DNA from: a virus
Reading direction: 5' to 3' (one strand)
IMG/VR virus record: IMGVR_UViG_3300021959_000047
Span: 1-56,562 of that record
Length of the DNA stretch: 56,562 nucleotides
This document shows, one piece after another, positions 13,873 through 20,642 of the stretch. The notes under the pieces are model-generated. The model was not told where the DNA came from and did no database searches. It was given only the letters and a program-made list of their open reading frames with translations. Positions within the stretch are counted from its first letter, which is position 1. Each line of letters begins with the position of its first letter. A program made the translations under genes and the position numbers.

Positions 13873-14134
13873 GTTAAAGAAAATATTTGTTGCATTGATT
13901 GAGGCACGTCAACGTCAAGCCAATGCTCGTATAGCAGAGATGCAACTGAACCGTATGTCAAATCGTGAATTGCAAGATATTGGCATATCACGTTGTGATA
14001 TTAAAAGAGTGATATATGAAGACCTCAACGAAAAGACGATCAAAAGCACCAGTGGCAAAAAAGAAAATGGCTCGTGGCGGCAGTACATCTACAGTAAACT
14101 CGGCTGGGAACTACACAAAGCCAACCATGCGTAA
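13871..14134 (+). CDS. DUF1127 (YjiS-like) small protein
   Basis: Residues 1-50 match the DUF1127 pattern: basic N-terminal helix (LIEARQRQANARIAEMQLNR) then MSNRELQDIGISRCDIKRVIY. These proteins are abundant in alphaproteobacteria; some have been tied to RNA turnover and stress responses. A phage copy suggests capture from the host. The last 38 residues lie in another frame of the next gene and look unconserved, so they may be an overprinted tail. Expression is likely controlled by the hairpin over its start codon. Confidence 0.8.
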   Translation: MLKKIFVALIEARQRQANARIAEMQLNRMSNRELQDIGISRCDIKRVIYEDLNEKTIKSTSGKKENGSWRQYIYSKLGWELHKANHA

Positions 14135-14255
14135 GAATCTTTTTAACAAGATTAAAGCTGGTAGTAAAGGGGGCAGTGCAGGTCAATGGTCTGCACGTAA
14201 AGCCCAGATGTTAGCCAAGCAGTACAAAGCTGCAGGTGGCGGTTATAAAAATTAA
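14016..14255 (+). CDS. conserved marine phage protein (NYTKPTMRKNLFNKIKAG), 79 aa
   Basis: Very basic protein with the strongly conserved block NSAGNYTKPTMRK, LFNKIKAGSKGG and QWSARKAQMLAKQYKAAGGG, which I know from many marine podoviruses and myoviruses. Function unknown; perhaps nucleic-acid binding in the capsid. It overlaps the DUF1127 gene by 119 bases in a different frame, and no other start fits the conserved N-terminal region better. Confidence 0.85.
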   Translation: MKTSTKRRSKAPVAKKKMARGGSTSTVNSAGNYTKPTMRKNLFNKIKAGSKGGSAGQWSARKAQMLAKQYKAAGGGYKN

Positions 14256-14264
14256 GAGGGCGGC

Positions 14265-14726
14265 ATGGACCCCGTTACGATAATCTCAGGGGCCACAGTC
14301 GCCTTTAACGCATTAAAGAAAGGCTTTGCTGTAGGCAAGGACTTACAGGATATGAGCAGCCAACTTACGCAGTGGGCTGGGCATATGGCAGATTTAGGTC
14401 AGGCAGAAAAACAAGTACAGAATCCTCCGTGGTGGAAATCAATGGGCGGTTCCGTTGAAGCTGAAGCTATAGAAGTATTTGCAGCTAAACGTAAAGCCGA
14501 AGCTATGAGAGAAGAACTACGTAGCTATATTAGTTTTGTAATGGGTCCATCAGCATGGGATGAACTTGTAGCTACAGAGGCTCGTATTCGTAAACAAAAG
14601 AAAGAACATGAGTACCGTAAAGCTGAACTGCAGGAAGCGATAATAACATGGACATTATCAGGTTTGTTATTGCTTTCAGGTATTGGTGCTATCATATTCT
14701 TTGCATGGTTGACAGCAAATGGCTAA
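14265..14726 (+). CDS. conserved phage protein with C-terminal transmembrane helix, 153 aa
   Basis: Helical soluble part (MDPVTIISGATVAFNALKKG, then PPWWKSMGG and FAAKRKAEAMREELRSYI), followed by one C-terminal membrane helix (TLSGLLLLSGIGAIIFFAWL). A short stretch of positive charges precedes the helix. It could be an inner-membrane lysis partner or virion protein. Resembles marine phage proteins of unknown role and lies directly upstream of the lysis cassette. Confidence 0.75.
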   Translation: MDPVTIISGATVAFNALKKGFAVGKDLQDMSSQLTQWAGHMADLGQAEKQVQNPPWWKSMGGSVEAEAIEVFAAKRKAEAMREELRSYISFVMGPSAWDELVATEARIRKQKKEHEYRKAELQEAIITWTLSGLLLLSGIGAIIFFAWLTANG

Positions 14727-14976
14727 AGCTAAATCACAAAAAAGTCTGGATAGATGGACTCGCCAGAAGTGGAGAACTAAAAGTGGTAAACCTTCTACGC
14801 AAGGCCCAAAGGCTACAGGAGAACGTTATTTACCAGAGGCGGCTATTAAGGCTATGTCTAGTTCGCAATATGCAGCGAGTAGTGCGAAGAAAAGAAAAGA
14901 CACTGCGGCTGGTAAACAATTTTCTAAACAGCCTAAAGGCGCAGCTAAAACGGCTGCACGTTTTCGGAGGACGTAA
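14719..14976 (+). CDS. DUF5872-type protein, 85 aa
   Basis: Contains LDRWTRQKWRTKSGKPSTQG, then PKATGERYLPEAAIKAMS and KQFSKQPK, the hallmark of the DUF5872 family shared by marine phages and some algal viruses. Highly basic. Probably nucleic-acid binding; role unknown. Overlaps the preceding gene by eight bases and the following gene by one. Confidence 0.85.
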   Translation: MAKAKSQKSLDRWTRQKWRTKSGKPSTQGPKATGERYLPEAAIKAMSSSQYAASSAKKRKDTAAGKQFSKQPKGAAKTAARFRRT

Positions 14977-15296
14977 TGGTAGTTGACTTTGACGTAGACG
15001 GTGACGGTACGATCACTGAAGCTGAAGTAGCAATGAAAGAACGTATGCTTGAAATAGAGCTACGTGAAGAAAAAGCAGAATCACAAAAGTTTATGGCTTG
15101 GGTAGCTATGGGCATGATGATTATCTTTACTGTATTTCTGTTTACTCCCTTTATGTCAGACTCAAGAGTAAATGCTCTAGCAGATTTGCTAGGGCTATTT
15201 TATATTGCACAGACAGGCGTAGTTGCTGCATACATGGGTGCCACGGCATACATGGCAGGTAAGCCAATGGGCGGTAAAGCAAAGGATATGCGGTAA
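14976..15296 (+). CDS. EF-hand membrane protein, candidate holin
   Basis: 106 residues. A perfect EF-hand calcium loop at 6-17 (D6, D8, D10, G11, I13, E17 in DVDGDGTITEAE) is followed by two hydrophobic helices (about 41-59 and 68-92, including FMAWVAMGMMIIFTVFLF and GLFYIAQTGVVAAYMGATAY). Size and two-helix topology fit a holin, and the endolysin and spanin genes follow by one-base overlaps. The combination of a calcium loop and a putative holin is unusual. Holin function is inferred from position only. Confidence 0.75.
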   Translation: MVVDFDVDGDGTITEAEVAMKERMLEIELREEKAESQKFMAWVAMGMMIIFTVFLFTPFMSDSRVNALADLLGLFYIAQTGVVAAYMGATAYMAGKPMGGKAKDMR

Positions 15297-15763
15297 TGGG
15301 ATTTAAACTAAGTAACAGATCATTGGGTAAACTTGAGGGTGTTCACCCCGATATGGTAGCAACAGTTAAACGTGCTATCGAACTGACATCCGTGGACTTC
15401 GGAGTGACGTATGGAGTCAGAACCCTTGAAGAGCAAAAGAAACTGTATGAGTCAGGCAGATCACAAACAATGAACTCTAGGCACTTGATTCAGGGGGATG
15501 GGTATTCACATGCCGTAGACCTCGTAGCCTATGATGGTCCAGATGTAATTTGGGAAATTAATGTCTATGATAACATTGCTGACGCTATGGCAGCAGCCGC
15601 TATGGAAGTTGGGTGTGCTATTAAGTGGGGAGCAGCTTGGTCAGTTGGAAATATTGCTCGTTATGACGGTACAATGGAAGATGCTATGAATGAATACATT
15701 GACCTACGTCGATCAGAGAACCGTAGACCCTTTATTGATGGCCCACATTTTGAACTTATGTAA
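15296..15763 (+). CDS. endolysin, peptidase M15 (L-Ala-D-Glu or D-Ala-D-Ala type)
   Basis: Zinc peptidase of the M15/VanY type, 155 aa. Putative zinc ligands are H63 (SRH), D75 (HAVDL) and H152 (GPHFELM). Compared with the usual SxHxxGxAxD the motif carries a few extra residues between H63 and HAVD. N-terminal LEGVHPDMVATVKRAIELT is typical of phage M15 endolysins. It would cut the peptide stems of peptidoglycan. TAATG overlaps join it to the genes on both sides. Confidence 0.9.
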   Translation: MGFKLSNRSLGKLEGVHPDMVATVKRAIELTSVDFGVTYGVRTLEEQKKLYESGRSQTMNSRHLIQGDGYSHAVDLVAYDGPDVIWEINVYDNIADAMAAAAMEVGCAIKWGAAWSVGNIARYDGTMEDAMNEYIDLRRSENRRPFIDGPHFELM

Positions 15764-16113
15764 TGCGTTGGCTGGTCCTGATCCTATTATTATCTAGCTG
15801 TGGTCTAACTAGTTTACCTTTTTTATCTGGTGGTAGTGGTACTAATGTAGCTGCCAATACACAATTAGGTAAAGAAAACAAACAAGCTGTAGTTACTTAT
15901 GAAGAAGAAGAAACAAACAACGCAGGACGTGACATCATCACAGAAACAAAAGAAGTAGAAGCAGGCCCAGTAGAAAAGCTAACTATTAGCAATCAGAACA
16001 TTCCTCCTTGGGTTATAATGTTATTACTACTAGGATGGCTACTTCCTACCCCGACACAAATAGGTCAATCAATTGCAAACTTTGTGCTTGCATTGTTTAG
16101 AAGAAAGAGTTAA
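15763..16113 (+). CDS. probable single-protein spanin (lipoprotein with C-terminal membrane helix)
   Basis: Begins MRWLVLILLLSSC: a lipoprotein signal with lipobox LSSC and lipidation site C13. The middle is polar and acidic; the C-terminus has a strong membrane helix (IPPWVIMLLLLGWLL) and a second amphipathic stretch. Outer-membrane lipid anchor plus inner-membrane helix is the topology of u-spanins such as T1 gp11. Its place directly after holin candidate and endolysin supports the call. Confidence 0.78.
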   Translation: MRWLVLILLLSSCGLTSLPFLSGGSGTNVAANTQLGKENKQAVVTYEEEETNNAGRDIITETKEVEAGPVEKLTISNQNIPPWVIMLLLLGWLLPTPTQIGQSIANFVLALFRRKS

Positions 16114-16114
16114 A

Positions 16115-16486
16115 ATGGCACGAGCATTAACAGAGAAACAACAGAAACTACTTGCAGTCTTATTTGACGAAGCAGGTGGTGACATTGTAGCTGCAAAGAA
16201 GATTGCAGGATATTCGGATGCTACTTCATCTACGGAGATCATTAACTCTTTAAAAGAAGAAATACTAGATGCTACATCTGCATACATGGCACGTAATGCT
16301 CCTAAAGCTGCAATGGCTATGGTAGGTGCTTTGTACGATCCAACTGAATTAGGCATTCGTGATAAGATGTCGGCAGCAAAAGAATTACTAGATCGTACTG
16401 GACTAGTTAAAACAGAAAAGATGCAAGTAGAAGCAAAAGGTGGTGTAATGCTAATGCCACCAAAACAAATGGATGATGATGACTAA
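16115..16486 (+). CDS. terS: terminase small subunit
   Basis: 123 aa. N-terminal helix-turn-helix-like part (LTEKQQKLLAVLFDEAGGD, then IVAAKKIAGYSD) as in TerS proteins, a central oligomerisation helix and a short acidic tail QMDDDD. It recognises the packaging site and regulates TerL. ATG one base after the spanin stop; an upstream frame extension is discarded because it overlaps the spanin gene. Confidence 0.8.
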   Translation: MARALTEKQQKLLAVLFDEAGGDIVAAKKIAGYSDATSSTEIINSLKEEILDATSAYMARNAPKAAMAMVGALYDPTELGIRDKMSAAKELLDRTGLVKTEKMQVEAKGGVMLMPPKQMDDDD

Positions 16487-16895
16487 ACCTCTGCAAAAGT
16501 GGAAGTTACCCCAACCAACTGACATAAAAGAAGACAACGAATGGATTCCTATTCCTCGTATATCTAGGACTATCCCATTCGGCTACGAAGTAGACCCCGA
16601 TGATCCTGATGTACTCTTGCCTGTTGAGCATGAACTTGATATGCTTGAGCAGGCTAAGAAGTATCTTAAACAATATTCATATCGTGAAGTAGCTAATTGG
16701 CTCACACGAAATACAGGTAGGGATATATCCCACGTAGGTTTACGTAAACGGTTGGACAATGAACGACAACGAAAAGACAAAGCTAGAAGCCTACGCAGAT
16801 GGGCAAACTATGCGAAAAAGGCAATCGCCAAAGCGGAAGAGATCGAACGCAACAGACTTGGAGCAAAAGCCCAAGAGAGTAGCCAAGAAGCCTAA
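16473..16895 (+). CDS. conserved protein between terminase genes, HTH-like, 140 aa
   Basis: Pattern IPFGYEVDPDDPDVLLPV, then EQAKKYLKQYSYREVANWL and ISHVGLRKRLDNER, conserved in marine phages next to terminase genes. The YSYREVANWLTRNTGRDIS part reads like a helix-turn-helix, followed by a long basic helix. May be a DNA-binding packaging partner. Starts in an ATGATGATGA run overlapping the TerS stop; the exact start Met is ambiguous. Confidence 0.8.
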   Translation: MMMTKPLQKWKLPQPTDIKEDNEWIPIPRISRTIPFGYEVDPDDPDVLLPVEHELDMLEQAKKYLKQYSYREVANWLTRNTGRDISHVGLRKRLDNERQRKDKARSLRRWANYAKKAIAKAEEIERNRLGAKAQESSQEA

Positions 16896-18336
16896 GCCTG
16901 AACCAGCAAAGATAGTTGAAGAGATTCCTATTGAGGAACAGCACAACGTAATCTTTAAACCTAATGCAGGACCACAGACAGAGTTCCTTGCTGCAGGTGA
17001 ACGTGAAGTCCTATATGGCGGCAGTGCTGGCGGTGGAAAAAGTTATGCAATGTTAGCTGACCCTTTACGTTACATGGGTCACCCTAGCTTTTCAGGATTG
17101 CTACTTCGTCATACAACAGAAGAACTTAGGGAACTTATATTTAAGTCTCAGGAAATGTACCCTAAGATTTGGCCTGGAATTAAATGGTCAGAAAGAAAGA
17201 TGCAGTGGACTGCGCCCTCTGGTGCGAGGTTGTGGATGTCCTACCTAGACAAGGAAGATGACGTTCTGCGTTACCAAGGTCTAGCATTTAGCTGGATAGG
17301 CTTTGACGAGTTGACTCAATGGGCTACCCCTTTTGCATGGAACTACATGCGATCTCGTCTACGGTCCACTGCACCCGATCTTCCTATATTTATGAGGGCA
17401 ACTACAAACCCAGGAGGCAGAGGTCACCATTGGGTTAAAAAAATGTTTATTGATCCATCTCCAGCAGGTAAGTCTTTTAATGCAACTGATATTGAAACAG
17501 GTGAAGAACTCAGATATCCTGCTGGTCATGAGAAAGCAGGAAAACCTTTGTTCAAACGTAGGTTTATACCTGCACGTCTTTCAGACAATCCTTACTTAGC
17601 AGAAGCAGGTGACTACGAGGCAATGCTCCTATCGTTGCCTGAACAACAACGTAGGCAGTTACTTGAGGGGGATTGGGATATTAAAGAAGGTGCGGCCTTC
17701 ACAGAGTTTGATCGTAATACCCATGTGATTGAGCCGTTTAAGATACCAAACAATTGGGTAAAGTTTAGGGCGTGTGATTATGGTTATGGTTCTTACAGTG
17801 CTGTGCTTTGGTTTGCCGTTTCGCCTGATGAGCAACTTATCGTATATAGAGAATTGTACGTCAGTAAAGTACTCGCCACAGACCTCGCTGATATGGTCTT
17901 AGAGTTAGAAGCAGAAGACGGAAACATTAAGTATGGAGTTCTTGACTCTTCTTTGTGGCATCGCCGTGGTGATACTGGCCCTAGTCTTGCTGAACAAATG
18001 ATTAGTCGTGGTTGCCGTTGGAGGCCATCAGATCGTTCCAAAGGTTCCCGTGTAGCAGGTAAGAACGAAATACACAGACGATTACAAGTAGACGAGTTTA
18101 CAGAAAACCCCAGACTAGTATTCTTTAACACTTGTACAAACATGGTGGCACAGTTACCTGCAATACCACTGGATAAGAAAAACCCAGAAGACATTGATAC
18201 TCATTCCGAAGATCACTTGTACGATGCATTACGATATGGTATAATGTCAAGACCACGGTTTAGTATATTTGATTACGATCCTAACGGAACTCCCTCAATG
18301 GGAATGAGAGTAGCAGACCGAACATTTGGCTATTAA
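16759..18336 (+). CDS. terL: terminase large subunit
   Basis: Packaging ATPase and nuclease. Walker A YGGSAGGGKS at 86-95; Walker B WIGFDE with D183 and E184; coupling segment RATTNPGGRGHHW; RNase H-like nuclease with acidic residues in ACDYGYGS, GVLDSSLW and DHLYDALRYG. The N-terminal 60 residues are basic and overlap the preceding gene by 137 bases in another frame; a later start (Met18 or a TTG near residue 34) may be the true one since no clear ribosome site precedes the first ATG. Confidence 0.93.
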   Translation: MNDNEKTKLEAYADGQTMRKRQSPKRKRSNATDLEQKPKRVAKKPKPEPAKIVEEIPIEEQHNVIFKPNAGPQTEFLAAGEREVLYGGSAGGGKSYAMLADPLRYMGHPSFSGLLLRHTTEELRELIFKSQEMYPKIWPGIKWSERKMQWTAPSGARLWMSYLDKEDDVLRYQGLAFSWIGFDELTQWATPFAWNYMRSRLRSTAPDLPIFMRATTNPGGRGHHWVKKMFIDPSPAGKSFNATDIETGEELRYPAGHEKAGKPLFKRRFIPARLSDNPYLAEAGDYEAMLLSLPEQQRRQLLEGDWDIKEGAAFTEFDRNTHVIEPFKIPNNWVKFRACDYGYGSYSAVLWFAVSPDEQLIVYRELYVSKVLATDLADMVLELEAEDGNIKYGVLDSSLWHRRGDTGPSLAEQMISRGCRWRPSDRSKGSRVAGKNEIHRRLQVDEFTENPRLVFFNTCTNMVAQLPAIPLDKKNPEDIDTHSEDHLYDALRYGIMSRPRFSIFDYDPNGTPSMGMRVADRTFGY

Positions 18337-18346
18337 GGAAAAATAA

Positions 18347-20491
18347 ATGGCAGAAGATAACGAAGTATTTATTGAAGATGATGCTGTTATTCTTGAAGAT
18401 ACAGAAAACTCTGTAGAAGAAGATGCAGATACATCTAAGATTATTCCATTCATCTTGGAAAGATATCGTCGTGCTGAAGACTATCGTCGTCAAGACGAAG
18501 AACGTTGGCTAAAAGCTTATCGTAACTACCGTGGCATATACGGTCCAGATGTTCAGTTTACTGAGGCTGAGAAGTCTCGTGTATTTATTAAGATCACAAA
18601 AACAAAAACACTTGCTGCATATGGTCAGATTGTAGATGTACTGTTTGCCAAGAATAGTTTTCCTTTAACAGTTGATCCTACAGAATTACCAGAGGGTGTA
18701 GTAGAGGATGTGCACTTTGACACAAACCCACAACTTCCTGACCAACTAAAGACAGACGAAAAGAATCAACCTGTAAGTCCATATGGTTTTAAGGGTGACG
18801 GTAGAGATATACCTAAAGGTGCTACAAGTAAAACATTACAAGAGTTACTGAACCCAGAACTACGTGAAAAGCTTGGTCCTATTGATGGGGTAAAAGAAGG
18901 TAAAGGTACAACACCTACTGCTGTTACGTTTAGCCCTGCCATGATTGCAGCTAAGAAAATGCAGAAGAAAATTCAAGATCAGTTAGATGAATCTTCTGCG
19001 TCTAAGCATCTGCGTAGTACTGCATTTGAAATGGCATTGTTTGGCACAGGTGTTATGAAGGGACCGTTTGCTGTAGACAAAGAGTATCCTAACTGGGATG
19101 ACGAAACAGGTGAGTACTCTCCTTCATTTAAAACAATACCACAAGTTAATCACGTATCTGTTTGGAACTTCTACCCAGACCCAGACGCAAACAATATGGA
19201 AGAAGCACAGTTTGTGATTGAACGTCATAAGATGTCTCGTTCACAACTACGTGCACTAAAGAAACGTCCATACTTCCGTGCCTCCGTAATTGATGAGGCA
19301 ATCTCTTTTGGTGAAAACTACAATAAAGAATATTGGGAAGATGACCTAGCAGACTATGCACCAGAGCATGGCATTGAACGTTTTGAGGTACTAGAGTACT
19401 GGGGTATGGTAGACGTTGAAATGCTAATCGAACAAGGCGTAGACATTCCCGATGAATTGCAAGAGGTAGATGAGCTACAGGCAAACGTATGGATATGTAA
19501 TGATAAACTTATTCGTATGGTACTAAACCCGTTCAAGCCTGCTAAGATTCCTTACATGGCAGCACCGTATGAACTGAATCCTTATTCATTCTTTGGTGTA
19601 GGTATTGCTGAGAATATGGACGATACACAAACATTGATGAATGGTTTCATGCGAATGGCTGTTGACAATGCTGTATTATCTGGTAACCTATTAATTGAGG
19701 TAGATGAAACTAACTTGGTTCCAGGCCAAGACCTATCAGTATACCCAGGCAAAGTATTCCGCAGACAAGGTGGTGCACCAGGACAGGCTATCTTTGGCAC
19801 CAAGTTCCCAAATGTTGCAGGGGAGAACCTACAGCTATTCGATAAGGCACGAGTACTTGCTGATGAATCTACTGGCTTTCCATCGTTTGCACATGGACAA
19901 ACAGGTGTGTCAGGTGTAGGACGTACAGCTAGTGGCATTAGTATGCTAATGGGTGCTGCTAATGGTGCCATTAAGAATGTTATTAAAAACGTAGACGATT
20001 ACCTTCTTCGTCCATTAGGCGAAGGGTTGTTCCGTTTTAATATGCAGTTTGATTTTGATCCAGAGATTAAAGGCGACTTAGAAGTTAAAGCACGTGGCAC
20101 AGAATCTCTGATGGCTAACGAAGTACGCAGTCAACGTTTGATGCAGTTCTTGCAGGTTGCATCTAATCCTGCGCTTGCTCCGTTTGCTAAGTTTCAATAT
20201 ATTATTCGAGAGATTGCAAAGTCTCTTGATCTTGACCCCGACAAAGTTACCAACAATATGAATGATGCTGCAATCCAAGCAGAGCTAATGAAAGGCTTTC
20301 AAGAGCAACAGCAGCCCCAGCAGGGAGGTCCAGCAGGAGCAAACCCAGCGGATACATCAGGAGCAGGTGGAGGTACTATAGGTACTGGACAGGCACCTAC
20401 TCCACAAGAACAAGGATTTAGTGGTAATGCAGGACAGGGAGCACCTGAACAAGCTCAAGGGTCTGGTCAGCAACCAGCCCCAATGGGATAA
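18347..20491 (+). CDS. portal protein
   Basis: 714 aa, the size class of P22-like portals. Acidic N-terminus, then YRRQDEERWLKAYRNYRGIYG typical of large podoviral portals, a middle with WNFYPDPDANNMEEAQFVIE and PYELNPYSFFGVGIAENMDD, and a Gln/Gly/Pro-rich C-terminal tail (QQQQPQQGGPAGANP). It forms the dodecameric vertex ring for DNA passage. Located between terminase and scaffold as expected. Confidence 0.92.
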   Translation: MAEDNEVFIEDDAVILEDTENSVEEDADTSKIIPFILERYRRAEDYRRQDEERWLKAYRNYRGIYGPDVQFTEAEKSRVFIKITKTKTLAAYGQIVDVLFAKNSFPLTVDPTELPEGVVEDVHFDTNPQLPDQLKTDEKNQPVSPYGFKGDGRDIPKGATSKTLQELLNPELREKLGPIDGVKEGKGTTPTAVTFSPAMIAAKKMQKKIQDQLDESSASKHLRSTAFEMALFGTGVMKGPFAVDKEYPNWDDETGEYSPSFKTIPQVNHVSVWNFYPDPDANNMEEAQFVIERHKMSRSQLRALKKRPYFRASVIDEAISFGENYNKEYWEDDLADYAPEHGIERFEVLEYWGMVDVEMLIEQGVDIPDELQEVDELQANVWICNDKLIRMVLNPFKPAKIPYMAAPYELNPYSFFGVGIAENMDDTQTLMNGFMRMAVDNAVLSGNLLIEVDETNLVPGQDLSVYPGKVFRRQGGAPGQAIFGTKFPNVAGENLQLFDKARVLADESTGFPSFAHGQTGVSGVGRTASGISMLMGAANGAIKNVIKNVDDYLLRPLGEGLFRFNMQFDFDPEIKGDLEVKARGTESLMANEVRSQRLMQFLQVASNPALAPFAKFQYIIREIAKSLDLDPDKVTNNMNDAAIQAELMKGFQEQQQPQQGGPAGANPADTSGAGGGTIGTGQAPTPQEQGFSGNAGQGAPEQAQGSGQQPAPMG

Positions 20492-20642
20492 CTTTGAAAA
20501 ATACTTAGACGTATTAATAACCCAACAACATCGTGTAATGGAACAAACCGACAATGTTCAGATATTACACAGGGCACAGGGTGCAATATATCAGTTACGT
20601 AGATTAAAACTACTACGGGATGAGGTACTAAAAAATGTATGA
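20427..20642 (+). CDS. small conserved protein overlapping the portal end, 71 aa
   Basis: Helical protein with QHRVMEQTDNVQILHRAQGA and IYQLRRLKLLRDEVLKN, a pattern recurring after portal genes in marine phages. Starts with ATG inside the portal gene (65-base overlap, other frame), AAGGA ten bases upstream; a GTG six bases earlier is possible. Its end overlaps the next start by eight bases. Unknown role, perhaps portal assembly. Confidence 0.75.
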   Translation: MQDREHLNKLKGLVSNQPQWDNFEKYLDVLITQQHRVMEQTDNVQILHRAQGAIYQLRRLKLLRDEVLKNV

